A stretch of 64,000 bases of DNA from Psychrobacter sp. JCM 18902 (GTDB lineage Bacteria > Pseudomonadota > Gammaproteobacteria > Pseudomonadales > Moraxellaceae). The translations under genes and the position numbers were made by a program. Of the stretch, positions 50,287 to 59,848 are shown one piece after another (positions within the stretch are counted from its first letter, which is position 1; each line of letters begins with the position of its first letter). The DNA lies in assembly GCF_904846615.1 (NCBI RefSeq), contig NZ_CAJHBK010000001.1, positions 310,001 to 374,000 of the forward strand, in the 5' to 3' direction. The notes under the pieces are model-generated. The model did not search any database, was not told where the DNA came from, and saw only the letters and a list, made by a program, of their open reading frames with translations.

Positions 50287-51216
50287 ATGAAACTTTATAT
50301 ACAAACACGCACTGTCTTTAAAGATTATCGCTATCTAGGCAGTGAAGTAGTAGATGACAGTTGGCTACAAAAATACGATAGATATACGAGCTTTGAGCAT
50401 CCGACCGTCATAGCGGAAAGCGACGATAGTGGTTGGAGGATATTTCTTGGTGGATTGCCTTCAAGTCGCTTAGATAAAGTATCTACTCCCATACGCTATA
50501 GTTTTATCATTGCTGATAACAAACCTGTTGAGAATGATAATCAAGCTCGCGATGCTGTCTTATGTTTTGTAAAACTGTGTGTTCAGACTATTTCAGAATC
50601 AAACTATCAAGCTAGGTCTGTAGTCATACAAATAATGGATGACTTATATACAAACGAAGAAATTGAAGGTTTTTTCAATGACACTCAGAACCAGGCAACT
50701 AATGATAAGAATTCACCCTTACCAGTTGAAAAGCTTGTGAATAGCATTAATAAGTTTTCTGAAAATAGTCAGTCGGTGCACATTCCCGATGATTCAGAAA
50801 ACTCTATCAATGAAGCGCAATATAGATATCTAAATATTAATAATCCTAAATCTATTGAAAATTTTATTAGAGTCTGTTCAGATATTATGGCAATGGAAGC
50901 TAAAAATAACGCTGCTCTGTACTTAAACTTTATTGAAAAAGAGCAAGACTTGACTAAAGTAAATTTGATAGAAGATGGAATCTATAAATTTGGCTTTACT
51001 ATCTTATTAGATGATTCGAACATTTCCGAAAATGAGGAAAATATCGTTAAAAAAAAACAAAAAAAGTCGAAACTTTATCCAACGAGTATTCCAATGGCCA
51101 CCAAACAAAATACAGTGGAGATCATCGACAAAAAAAAGTCGAACCAAACCCAGCTTTGGATAGCAGCTTTAGTAGTAACCGTGGTTGGGATAATAGTAAT
51201 ACTCCTAATAATTTAG
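50287..51216 (+). CDS. Tail-anchored protein of unknown function
   Basis: The 309-residue product has a soluble part (1-285) of no family I recognise, with SDDSGWRIFLGGLPSSRLD as a distinctive early segment. It ends in one hydrophobic helix (LWIAALVVTVVGIIVILLII) directly before the stop, so it should be inserted in the membrane by its C-terminus. A lysine-rich stretch (about 254-262 and 281-285) lies before the helix. Near the end it holds an A-rich slippery sequence that could give a second, soluble product (see the frameshift entry). It is ten bases from the GTPase gene and its start follows AAGGAATCGTT. Confidence 0.7.
   Translation: MKLYIQTRTVFKDYRYLGSEVVDDSWLQKYDRYTSFEHPTVIAESDDSGWRIFLGGLPSSRLDKVSTPIRYSFIIADNKPVENDNQARDAVLCFVKLCVQTISESNYQARSVVIQIMDDLYTNEEIEGFFNDTQNQATNDKNSPLPVEKLVNSINKFSENSQSVHIPDDSENSINEAQYRYLNINNPKSIENFIRVCSDIMAMEAKNNAALYLNFIEKEQDLTKVNLIEDGIYKFGFTILLDDSNISENEENIVKKKQKKSKLYPTSIPMATKQNTVEIIDKKKSNQTQLWIAALVVTVVGIIVILLII
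51117..51159 (+). promoter_or_regulatory. Candidate -1 programmed frameshift site, dnaX-like
   Basis: The in-frame heptamer A AAA AAG (51132-51138) is the dnaX slippery sequence. An SD-like GGAG (51117-51120) lies 11 bases upstream, and a small hairpin (CCAAA 51144-51148 / TTTGG 51155-51159) starts five bases downstream. This is the same three-part layout as in dnaX. A -1 shift would leave the membrane-helix frame and enter the frame open from 51051 to 51398. Confidence 0.5.
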
Positions 51217-51398
51217 CGAGAATTGGAGGTATACTTAAGAGTTCAGGAGCTGGAATTGCTAGTAAGGGTAAAAAACTTGTGCAACTAGTAGACGAAGATG
51301 TTAAGAAGACCTATAACGACCATAGAGAACAGAAGGCTAAACAAAATGAAACTGTAGAAAAACAATTTATGGAATTGCAGAAGGAGAAGCAAAAATGA
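51156..51398 (+). CDS. Overlapping short frame, separate gene or frameshift tail
   Basis: This frame is open without a stop from 51051 to 51398 and overlaps the previous gene. Its only start within the overlap is a TTG at 51156 with no ribosome site. The hydrophilic product ends with a charged helix (VDEDVKKTYNDHREQKAKQN). If reached by a -1 frameshift, it would replace the membrane anchor with a soluble tail of about 85 residues. If it is a separate gene, its start is unclear. A 9-codon ORF (51395-51424) with a strong AAGGAG overlaps its stop. Confidence 0.5.
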   Translation: MDSSFSSNRGWDNSNTPNNLARIGGILKSSGAGIASKGKKLVQLVDEDVKKTYNDHREQKAKQNETVEKQFMELQKEKQK

Positions 51399-51464
51399 AT
51401 CAATTAAAAATAGTTTACTCTTAATACATCTAATCCTTTAAATAAATGATTAATTGGGTTTAAT

Positions 51465-52121
51465 ATGAACCAAGCTTATAAAGATCTCACTAAATACTAC
51501 CAGACTCAAAAACCTGAATTTTCTGATCCATTTCGCTTGCGTATGCATCGCTCATTAAGTTGGCTGTCTAAGGCAACGAGCGTCAATGATGACGACATAC
51601 GTTTTATCACTCTATGGATTGCGTTCAATGCAGCTTATGCTCGTGAAGTAGCCTTGTTTACCACTAGTTCAGAGCGCAGTGAGTTTAGACGCTTTATACA
51701 GCTGATATGCCGTCTAGACATTGACCAACAGGTCTACAAGTTAGTCTGGGAGAAATATTCCGGTAGCATTCGTATATTATTGGATAACCAATACACTTTT
51801 CAGCCATTTTGGGATTATCAAAATGGTCTGATTAGTCAGCAAGCATGGGAAGAAGATTTCAAACGTGCCAAAGATAAAGCTCACCGTGCACTTAGTAATA
51901 AAGATACAGATACAGTATTAGCGGTAGTATTTGATAGGTTATATACCCTGCGTAATCAAATAATGCATGGCGGTGCCACTCACAATAGCCAAGTCAATCG
52001 TTCGCAAATCAAGGATAGTGGTGCTATCTTATCTGCTATCTTGCCGTTAATGTTAGAGATCATGATGGCAAATCATAGCAAGATGGATTGGGGAAAGCCA
52101 TTTTATCCGGTCGTAAACTAG
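51465..52121 (+). CDS. HEPN-domain protein, candidate RNase effector
   Basis: The 218-residue helical protein has the HEPN signature RX4H as LRNQIMHGG (Arg163 to His168) near its end. HEPN proteins are common ribonucleases in toxin-antitoxin, abortive-infection and CRISPR systems; the pair Arg/His is the catalytic core. Several HEPN proteins act as dimers, with a partner in the same operon controlling them. Here it is the last gene of the WYL-GTPase operon, 66 bases after the overlapping frame, so it is a plausible effector. Enzyme activity is inferred from the motif. Confidence 0.65.
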   Translation: MNQAYKDLTKYYQTQKPEFSDPFRLRMHRSLSWLSKATSVNDDDIRFITLWIAFNAAYAREVALFTTSSERSEFRRFIQLICRLDIDQQVYKLVWEKYSGSIRILLDNQYTFQPFWDYQNGLISQQAWEEDFKRAKDKAHRALSNKDTDTVLAVVFDRLYTLRNQIMHGGATHNSQVNRSQIKDSGAILSAILPLMLEIMMANHSKMDWGKPFYPVVN

Positions 52122-52370
52122 CAATTATTTTAGTATAAGCTTCTTACTATAAACAGTTCAGTTCAGGACTAGTTTTTGCCGCCTCATTCCTAAAAATTAG
52201 GCTCTGTCAGTACTATGGTCGGATGTTGATACATGCCCTACCTAAGGTTTCAGTTAAAGTGTTATATTGCTCCTCAGATCTGCCCAAAAAATTGGAAGGT
52301 CTATTAACTTTTAGTTTAGAGAACTTTGATAAAACAATCTTATAACTATTCATATCGTAACTATTGATTC

Positions 52371-52949
52371 TCATAGAGGATTACTGTGATTTTTAATTGT
52401 GTTGCGATCCATATCTAACAGTTCGGAGTAATCAGCTTGGCGCAAGTAGTTCCTCCTATTATCAAACACCTCGTTCCAAATACTACTATTATAATCTTGA
52501 GTAATTTTTCTTAGTGCTGATTCTATAGAGCCAGGCCTTTTGAGCGAGATTAAAGACATAGATCTAATAAAATCCATAAAAATAAAATCAACTACATCTT
52601 GATTGAAATCCTTCTCAATACGCTTTTTATGTTCAGTGTTAGTATTATCTTTAGACGTCTTATAACTGAGAAAAAGCGTATTACTTTCATTAAGTTCTCT
52701 AAGATTAAATAGAGGTGAAAAACAACCTCCAATCAATAGATATTTATTAGCACCTTTACTTATCAGTGAGACATTATGGATAGGTAGACTAGGGTAACAA
52801 TCAAATCTAGCGCTTATCACCTTAAGATACTCTTCTTGCCCTCCTGCAACATATGCTTCGATAATCAACTCATAGAGTTTTTTAGCCAATGGATGTAAGT
52901 CAATTTTAGTAATATTCTTAAATCTGATGGTTTTTGCGGATAAATTCAT
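52371..52949 (-). CDS. Small partner of the recombinase module (GmtX-like?)
   Basis: The 192-residue protein has no recognised domain. It ends a run of large tyrosine recombinase genes and is 24 bases from the previous one, so the three are surely one unit. The arrangement of two recombinase-like proteins and one small protein resembles the Gamma-Mobile-Trio (GmtY, GmtZ, GmtX) seen in mobile elements of gammaproteobacteria. I recall this from the literature and could not test it. The gene faces the HEPN gene; the 250 bases between show no clear terminator. Confidence 0.5.
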   Translation of the reverse strand: MNLSAKTIRFKNITKIDLHPLAKKLYELIIEAYVAGGQEEYLKVISARFDCYPSLPIHNVSLISKGANKYLLIGGCFSPLFNLRELNESNTLFLSYKTSKDNTNTEHKKRIEKDFNQDVVDFIFMDFIRSMSLISLKRPGSIESALRKITQDYNSSIWNEVFDNRRNYLRQADYSELLDMDRNTIKNHSNPL

Positions 52950-52973
52950 TTTATTTAAACCTCTAGATTTTAT

Positions 52974-55900
52974 CTAATTAAGTTTTTCGCCTATCATGAT
53001 GTATACATAATGACAGAATATTTGTAATGTCCGAACACTCCACTGGCTAATAGGAATATTAGAATCCAGTCTATTCTCAATTCTTATAGGCTGAGTTTGG
53101 CTCGTTAGTGAAAGCTCAGCTCGAATCTTCTTTTGATATGATTTAACTTTTGCGTAATCGAGTTCATTAAACTCCATTTGTGATCGAGGTATAGTCTTTA
53201 ATGCAAGATTCCAAGAGGTTTGATCTGCCTCTGAGGCCTGCTCATAATTATAGACCTTTAAGCTAATATCTTTTTTGTATACTAGCTGGCAGACAATTTC
53301 AAGATAGTTGTAAATGTCTGCAGGATGCTTAAAAATGATAAAATTCTTACTGGGTTGAGCGTTAATAAGGGTATGAAAAACAAACTTATTAATAGCACCT
53401 TTATCATTACTTCCTTTATAAATATCACGAAATTTATCTGTCATTCGTATCATATTTTTTCTATCATCACCGTATCTATCCTTTACAGGTAGTAGACTGT
53501 GCTTATTGTTTGGATCAAATAGTCTAGGATTACCTTTTGTAGTTTGAAACTCTGAAGCCTCTCTTAGCCGCTTTGCATTATGATGCCATGTTTCAAAAGT
53601 TTCTTGACTGACATCATAGATATGCATGAGGTATTCATAGTCACCTTTTTCGGTGTAAGCTTCCAAAATTTGATTCACTTCATCGAAAGCATATCTTTTG
53701 GTCTTATCAGTTTGTTTGGTTAGATTCTCGCTAACTGATTTACTACTCTTAGGCTGTGGTAACTCTGGTAGTTTCATCTTGTATATAAGATATTCATTAA
53801 TTTTTAATGGTACGTTTTCAATTTCATGTTTTCTTCTTCTTGGAGTTTTTAGTAGCGGAGCATGTTTAACAGATAGCTTAAAATCTACATGATATAACAG
53901 TAGTCCAATTTGAATATCAGTAAGATGCACATAGGATGCAAACGTTGTACTAGGACTGGCGTGACCTGCTACTCCTGCTAAGGCGTATACTTTTTTGTAG
54001 GCGAGACTCGTCTCGAAATGATTGATAATATTGACAGCCTGCTTATCTTCATAAGGTAGTAGGCTTTTTAAGAATTTTGCACTTGAATGGTTATTGAATT
54101 TATAATCTTTATCGTATAAAAAGGACATCAATTGAAAATTAGTCAGGCAGCTGTGTCTTAAATGATGCGTAGTGAGGTATTTAAGACCAGTAACTTCTTT
54201 TATAAGGGAACTAATTATTTTTGAGATTGCATTAGAGTTATATGGCATGCCAGCTTGATTTGCTATGAGCGTCTGGTTTTTGTACCTAGAACGTTTGATA
54301 TATACACGTCTTATGAGTTGCATATCAGACTCTAGCAATAATTGAGAAAGTGATATACGACGCAGTGCAGAGAGGCTTTTATTGTTTCCAAATTTGTTAT
54401 TTCGAACTTCTAGATAGTTCTGTGTCTCTGCAATATCTCTTATTCTTATTTTAACGATTTCACCAATCCGCAGACCACACCGTTGACCTAGTATCAGTGT
54501 TAGGCTTATAGCCTGCTTTTCATCAACAGTCATAGTGAGACTATCAATTTTATTGAGTATAGCTTGGAACATACTTTCTGAAATGTAACCGACTCTATGA
54601 TGAGATCTATCACTCGTAGCAAAAGGAGGTATAGATTCGATATTATGATGCGCAACCATATACTGATGAATTTTATCAATTAATTCAGCAGCTGCATTCG
54701 CGGCCTTTGGAGTTTTACTAAGTTCGATCATCTCAGTATATAGTGCTACAAAATCATCTTCTTGATAGTCCTTTAGACTCGAATTTTCTGTCAGGGCTAA
54801 CCATCGATTGGTAATTCTATTGCTATAAGTCTGAATGCTAGAGACCATATGACTGGTTGTCATTGATAGCAGCCAACCAACGATTGCCCTTTCGTTTAAA
54901 GGCGCATAACTATTTTTAAGTTCGCTATCGAGTTTTTTCAATTTTTTAACAAATAGTTTTTTAGAAATTTTATTATTACTATCACTTTTAAAAATCTTCG
55001 CTATCTCAACTGCTAATTGAGAATTTGTTACTGTAGAAATATTATTAGAAGTACTAGGTACTTGGTTGCTCAGCTGTTCTTGATTAGTTGTATCATGCCG
55101 AATCTCATATATGAGCGATTGCCAATTGCAAGTTGGTAAACTAAATGTATCTTCTTTGCCCGTAACGATATACCACATATACTCGGGCAAATTAAGTAAA
55201 AGGTGGTTTTCTAAAATGTACACTGCTGCAATCAAGAATCGTCTTAAGCCAAAATTAACGCTACTTTCTAGTGTCTGTCGCATGCTTTGATATAAATTAT
55301 AAATGTTAATATTTTTTAGCTTATCTGCGACTGGTACTGCTTTTTCTTTGATATAGGACTGAAGAATATGTGCTGATAGAGGAGATATAAAAACTTGCGT
55401 TTGGTGTACAGCTTCTGTCCCTACATAAGTGTTTGTATGATAGGAGCTATCGTCAACAATCACAGCAATGATTGGTAGACCATAGACTTGTTCAATCATT
55501 AAGCAGTCATCAGATAGCTGCTTCAATATTGCTTGTAGCACAGACACTTTTAGTACTGCACTATGAAAAATAAGACTTAAAAATACATCGTTTAAAGTTA
55601 GATCAATATTAGTTTGAGCTTCTAATCGTTTACTCCAGTCTAAATAGAAATCTAGTACGTCCTTACCATCAGAAAACCATTCCTGTGTGCGAAAGGAAGC
55701 TGGACGAGATGATTGAATAATGAGTTTTGGAAAACCTATAGTAATGTTTTTATCTTCCATACGATCTTGACAGTACTTTACGGCATGACTGTAAGCAGTA
55801 GAATACTTTCTTACATCTTGAAAATGCTTGTTAGTAGATAAATTTTTATCAAATTTAGCCCACATTAAATTGAAAGATTTTTGGTGGTCTTCTGATTCTA

Positions 55901-56018
55901 AAATTTTAATAAAATCAATATATTTATCTATTAGTTTACGAGCTAACAAAAAACGTTTTTCTTCTCGTTGATCTCGATTTTCTTTACGTATTTCAGCACC
56001 TGATTTATTATTACTCAT
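52974..56018 (-). CDS. Very large tyrosine recombinase (GmtZ-like?)
   Basis: The 1014-residue protein has a complete tyrosine-recombinase catalytic set: Arg517 in GQRCGLRIGE, His618-Arg621 in THHLRHS, His686 in AGHASPS and the nucleophile Tyr696 in TTFASYVH. The first 480 residues are of unknown fold, and about 300 further residues follow the catalytic domain. This length is two to three times that of common integrases. The start lies directly after the stop of the preceding gene (851 residues), so both are translated together. Its role is probably excision or integration of the island. Confidence 0.75.
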   Translation of the reverse strand: MSNNKSGAEIRKENRDQREEKRFLLARKLIDKYIDFIKILESEDHQKSFNLMWAKFDKNLSTNKHFQDVRKYSTAYSHAVKYCQDRMEDKNITIGFPKLIIQSSRPASFRTQEWFSDGKDVLDFYLDWSKRLEAQTNIDLTLNDVFLSLIFHSAVLKVSVLQAILKQLSDDCLMIEQVYGLPIIAVIVDDSSYHTNTYVGTEAVHQTQVFISPLSAHILQSYIKEKAVPVADKLKNINIYNLYQSMRQTLESSVNFGLRRFLIAAVYILENHLLLNLPEYMWYIVTGKEDTFSLPTCNWQSLIYEIRHDTTNQEQLSNQVPSTSNNISTVTNSQLAVEIAKIFKSDSNNKISKKLFVKKLKKLDSELKNSYAPLNERAIVGWLLSMTTSHMVSSIQTYSNRITNRWLALTENSSLKDYQEDDFVALYTEMIELSKTPKAANAAAELIDKIHQYMVAHHNIESIPPFATSDRSHHRVGYISESMFQAILNKIDSLTMTVDEKQAISLTLILGQRCGLRIGEIVKIRIRDIAETQNYLEVRNNKFGNNKSLSALRRISLSQLLLESDMQLIRRVYIKRSRYKNQTLIANQAGMPYNSNAISKIISSLIKEVTGLKYLTTHHLRHSCLTNFQLMSFLYDKDYKFNNHSSAKFLKSLLPYEDKQAVNIINHFETSLAYKKVYALAGVAGHASPSTTFASYVHLTDIQIGLLLYHVDFKLSVKHAPLLKTPRRRKHEIENVPLKINEYLIYKMKLPELPQPKSSKSVSENLTKQTDKTKRYAFDEVNQILEAYTEKGDYEYLMHIYDVSQETFETWHHNAKRLREASEFQTTKGNPRLFDPNNKHSLLPVKDRYGDDRKNMIRMTDKFRDIYKGSNDKGAINKFVFHTLINAQPSKNFIIFKHPADIYNYLEIVCQLVYKKDISLKVYNYEQASEADQTSWNLALKTIPRSQMEFNELDYAKVKSYQKKIRAELSLTSQTQPIRIENRLDSNIPISQWSVRTLQIFCHYVYIMIGEKLN

Positions 56019-56020
56019 AT

Positions 56021-58576
56021 CTAGTGCTCCAACTTAATTAGTTTAAAACCAATATCTTTAGTCAGTTCATTTATAGTTTGGGCAAAAGCCCTAAGTTCAC
56101 TTCGTTTTAATCCACTAAATCTATCGTAAAAGCTATATCCAAGCTCATCAGAGTGTCCCATCCAAGCACTGACCACATCATATCCGATACTGTCTTTGTT
56201 CAGAGATGGGTCAAAAGAATATTTTCCAATATGCTCGTTTTGTAGCGAGCGTATATAGTGACGAGGCCAGTTGAGTGGTAAAGAGATATAAGCTGATATA
56301 CGTTTTTTAAGGAAAACATTATCCAGTTTTAGTCTAGTAACTGTGCTAGTTGCTTCATCCAGCTTCAAGTAGCATACCAGTCCAATATTGCCGTCTAGAA
56401 TATTCGTATAAATTAGTCCAATGTCGTTCCCTAATTTATTAAAAAGACTAGCGTTGCCTTTGATAAATTTTATGTACTCGTCAATTTGTTGACATAATAT
56501 AGCTGGTAGATATATAAATCTGCCTATAGTATCTTGCTGAACTTCTTTATCACTTATAAAATACAAACCTGTTCTGGTATGTATATCTGACAATCTGCCG
56601 AATGGCTCATTCACTGGGCGGTAACCGCTAGCAATGGATAGCCAAATATATAGATAATCGGTGAAAAAGTTATGCAACTCTACAAAATCACCTAATTTTA
56701 AAAAACTAGTTTTGCCAATTTTTTCTAGAATATTTTTCTTTAACTCTTCGATGATTGGAATTAATGGTTTTTTTTGAATAGCTAGTAAAGAGCCCATTTT
56801 CTCATCATTAAAATGGGGCACAGAGTTTTCATTAGTTATTTCGAAGAAAATGTCTATTCTTCCTTTGCTACCCTTGATGTTTTTATCATCAATCAGACCT
56901 AACAAGTGATTAGTAAATTTAAATTGACATCGATATAGACTATACTGAGAGACATTGTAATAAGGCAGCGCTGATAAATGATGTACAGGAGACTCAGTAA
57001 TTACTTCTATCAAGGCTTTATCGATACCGTTCTGAGATAAGTAGCTAGTAAAGTAGTTTTTTATTTTATTAAAACTTAATCTTACTTTATACTTTTTATT
57101 GATTGCTTTGATATCGTTGATAGCTTGGGCATGAATCGAAATCATTAAATCATCATCCAATACGTAAGTCATCTCACGGTGTAGCTCTATAAGAACAATT
57201 GGCATGTAGAGGAAAAGAATACTTTCATTATTAGCACATAATTTTTTATCCCAACTTTCATCCGTATAACTACGTTTCGGTGCGAATTGAAGTTTATATC
57301 GATAGCCATTAAACCCATCTTCTAAATTATCTGATTGAAATATATTCTCATTACCGGTTAATAAGATCATTAGTAAATAGAGGGCAGATTGATGGCTTAG
57401 GTCAAACTTAAACTTCTCATCTATACAACGTCCTCTATCTAGCTCGCCTAAATCTAGTTCCTTGAGCTTACAACCAAGGTACTTTACCAATGTAGATATA
57501 TCATCTTCATGGGCTATATTGACACTAGTAACTAAATTCATAGCACTTTTTCGACGACTGTTTGATTGACCTTCAGCCCTTACCAAATCAAGATAATAGT
57601 TACTGGGAGTATTGACTGTTATTTGTTCAAAAAATTCTTTCTCGTTATCTTGACGTTCTTCATCTTCAAAAGCTTCTGTACTATTTACATCCTTAGTAAG
57701 ATTAACTAAGTCGCTGATTGTATTGCCTGTCGTGTCATCATAATGTAATGAGCCATTAGCAACCTGATAGGTGGTACTAGTTACGCGAGTAATACCAGAG
57801 TCGTTTTTGAAATAGTTTTCTATCGGCAGGACATACTCATAAAGATATTTAGCTATACGCCCATTAAGCTCATTTTTAGCATTGCTGGAAGAGAATGATG
57901 TGCTCTTATTTAGTAACTTGTTACCATATTTTTTTATTTCTGACTCAAAGGTATCAGGAGTGCTATTTAACCATCTGGTGTAATGATCATTGTCTTGAGA
58001 CTCGATAAGGTGGCTTTGGAGATCATTAAGACTCTCAAACTCTGTTATGTCTGGCAAAAATGGGACTAGGAATTCACGAATATTACTCGTTAAAAACCGA
58101 CATTCATCAAGTGTGGTTTCAATCCTACTATCATAATCAGTCAACTCAACCATTTTAAGGCAGAGAAAAAAGTAAAAAGAACGAATGCTATTTATTTTTG
58201 GTAAGTCTGAACGACTGGCTAAAAAATTAATGAGGTAGAGATCTTTGAGATACTTATGACGTGTCTTTATGGTTTTTAGGAAGTTTTTCTGATCAATACC
58301 GCTTTCGTATATCTGTAGTTTCTCTAGTTCAGTTAAAGTAGAAACTGTATCTTTTGTTTTTACCCATTCAGATAAAGCATGGTACTCACTTTCTAGCGCT
58401 GATCTGAATTGCTCAGGCAAAGTATCTTGTAGAAATTTTAATTCAACAAGTAAGCACGAAATTTCATCTATATTTGACCAATTAATAATATTTGTTTGTA
58501 ACCATTCACTAATTTTGTAATCCCTGTTAGCTACTTTGTTGTCTGTATCCATTCCTACGCAACCGTTATAAGTCAT
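56021..58576 (-). CDS. Large tyrosine recombinase-like protein (GmtY-like?)
   Basis: The 851-residue protein carries a C-terminal tyrosine-recombinase-like domain with GYRPVNE (first Arg), RHYIRS (the H-x-x-R pair) and WMGHSDELGYSFYDRF (His808 and a Tyr at 814 or 817). The active-site spacing is shorter at the end than in the 1014-residue protein. The first 400 residues have no known domain. It is separated from the classical integrase upstream by a terminator, so the trio has its own promoter, likely in the 58580-58620 gap. Confidence 0.65.
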   Translation of the reverse strand: MTYNGCVGMDTDNKVANRDYKISEWLQTNIINWSNIDEISCLLVELKFLQDTLPEQFRSALESEYHALSEWVKTKDTVSTLTELEKLQIYESGIDQKNFLKTIKTRHKYLKDLYLINFLASRSDLPKINSIRSFYFFLCLKMVELTDYDSRIETTLDECRFLTSNIREFLVPFLPDITEFESLNDLQSHLIESQDNDHYTRWLNSTPDTFESEIKKYGNKLLNKSTSFSSSNAKNELNGRIAKYLYEYVLPIENYFKNDSGITRVTSTTYQVANGSLHYDDTTGNTISDLVNLTKDVNSTEAFEDEERQDNEKEFFEQITVNTPSNYYLDLVRAEGQSNSRRKSAMNLVTSVNIAHEDDISTLVKYLGCKLKELDLGELDRGRCIDEKFKFDLSHQSALYLLMILLTGNENIFQSDNLEDGFNGYRYKLQFAPKRSYTDESWDKKLCANNESILFLYMPIVLIELHREMTYVLDDDLMISIHAQAINDIKAINKKYKVRLSFNKIKNYFTSYLSQNGIDKALIEVITESPVHHLSALPYYNVSQYSLYRCQFKFTNHLLGLIDDKNIKGSKGRIDIFFEITNENSVPHFNDEKMGSLLAIQKKPLIPIIEELKKNILEKIGKTSFLKLGDFVELHNFFTDYLYIWLSIASGYRPVNEPFGRLSDIHTRTGLYFISDKEVQQDTIGRFIYLPAILCQQIDEYIKFIKGNASLFNKLGNDIGLIYTNILDGNIGLVCYLKLDEATSTVTRLKLDNVFLKKRISAYISLPLNWPRHYIRSLQNEHIGKYSFDPSLNKDSIGYDVVSAWMGHSDELGYSFYDRFSGLKRSELRAFAQTINELTKDIGFKLIKLEH

Positions 58577-58621
58577 TTAAATAACCGTAGCTCCGTTCAT
58601 TTAAACCATCCAGCGTTAATA

Positions 58622-58656
58622 CAACAAAAAGACACCTATTTGGATGTCTTTTTGTT
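58622..58656 (-). terminator. Terminator between the integrase and the recombinase trio
   Basis: AACAAAAAGACA pairs with TGTCTTTTTGTT around a ten-base loop. On the minus strand it stops the integrase transcript before the trio begins. Confidence 0.8.
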
Positions 58657-58670
58657 GAGTATAGGCCTTT

Positions 58671-59846
58671 TCATAGGTTTTGTAGTATACCTCGGTCTTT
58701 CAATAGCTTATCCAGCGCACTTCCATCTTGACGAGTGAGGTTCGGCACATAACGCGAATATACTGTGAATAGCATTTTAGTGTTGCTATGACCCATTTGC
58801 GCAGCAATCCACTCAGGCGACTCACCAGCAGCGAGCCAAAGCGTCGCGGCTGTATGTCTGCTTTGATAAGGATTACGTTTATAAAGCTCTAAATATCGTA
58901 GTAACGGATACCAAACTCGCTTTGTTACATTACGATGATTCAAAGGAGTACCTATTTTTGTACAGAAAACGAACTCACCTTGATGTTTAGTTAGGCTCTG
59001 CTGTTCAAGCAATGCATCATAAACTAGCTGGTTCATCTGGATAATACGATTTGAGCCTGTAGTTTTAGTCTCACCTATAACACCATTAACGACTGCTTGA
59101 TCAACGATGATTTGTCGGCGCTCAAAATCTATATTCTTCCAGGGCAAGCCATCAATCTCACCTGTACGCATACCTGTAAAGAAGCGTACGATATAGTAAG
59201 GCTTATAATCTGCTCTCACATTATTGATAATGAGCATGACCTCATCTAAAGTAAAAGGACTGACATTACTTTTAGGCTCACTGAGTGGTTTTATATTCTT
59301 CCAAGGGCTGTCAAAATCAAAACGCTCAGAGGCTTCGGTCAGCACCATACGTAATGGCGTCATGATATGATTAATGCGAGACGCTGATAACGGTCGTCCG
59401 TTATTTCCCTCTTTAACTAGCTTGCCCCGAAAAGCCATTATTTTAGCTTTACTAATAGTATTCAGCGCTACATTGCCAAAATGAGGAGTTAGGTAAATTC
59501 TAAATATACCCTCTATATTACTTATCTGAGAGTCTCGCCATTCTGGCTTTTTCTCTTCTAACCAAATTTTGCTAAAGCTATCAAAGCCTGAGCTTGAGTC
59601 CTTATGACTATTTGTTGCTTTCATAAGCTCTAAGCTTTGAAACTGCGCAAGCTTTTTACTTTGTGGAAAATAGTTTTCGTACCGAAAACTCCCCAATTGA
59701 ATGTCAGCTTCCATTCTGCTAACGAAGTTTTCTAGGCGCTTTCGATTGGGCTTAGTGTCTGTTAGTAAGGTTTGCTCTCTACAGCGCTGACCTATGTATC
59801 GGAAATCTACGTACAGGTTGCCATTACGGCTATTGATACTCGCCAT
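58671..59846 (-). CDS. int: Phage-type integrase with DUF3596 arm domain
   Basis: The 391-residue tyrosine recombinase has an N-terminal DUF3596 arm-binding domain (residues 1-62, with RNGNLYVDFRYIGQRCREQ and YENYFP). A core-binding domain follows (about 88-180) and a catalytic domain has Arg227 (TGMRTGE), Lys261, Arg330 (YQSRHT), His353 (MGHSNT) and Tyr363. The expected first His of the HxxR pair is replaced by Tyr327, as in many family members. It is two bases downstream of an excisionase-like gene and should mediate integration at tRNA-Asp. It is 14 kb from the left junction, so recombination proteins are in the inner part of the island. Confidence 0.92.
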   Translation of the reverse strand: MASINSRNGNLYVDFRYIGQRCREQTLLTDTKPNRKRLENFVSRMEADIQLGSFRYENYFPQSKKLAQFQSLELMKATNSHKDSSSGFDSFSKIWLEEKKPEWRDSQISNIEGIFRIYLTPHFGNVALNTISKAKIMAFRGKLVKEGNNGRPLSASRINHIMTPLRMVLTEASERFDFDSPWKNIKPLSEPKSNVSPFTLDEVMLIINNVRADYKPYYIVRFFTGMRTGEIDGLPWKNIDFERRQIIVDQAVVNGVIGETKTTGSNRIIQMNQLVYDALLEQQSLTKHQGEFVFCTKIGTPLNHRNVTKRVWYPLLRYLELYKRNPYQSRHTAATLWLAAGESPEWIAAQMGHSNTKMLFTVYSRYVPNLTRQDGSALDKLLKDRGILQNL

Positions 59847-59848
59847 GA

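Noticed and set aside
52974..58576. The two large recombinases as RIT-element or Tn554-type transposition genes
   Set aside because: Both proteins are far longer than RIT or Tn554 recombinases, and the third gene is not a recombinase; a GMT-like module fits better.
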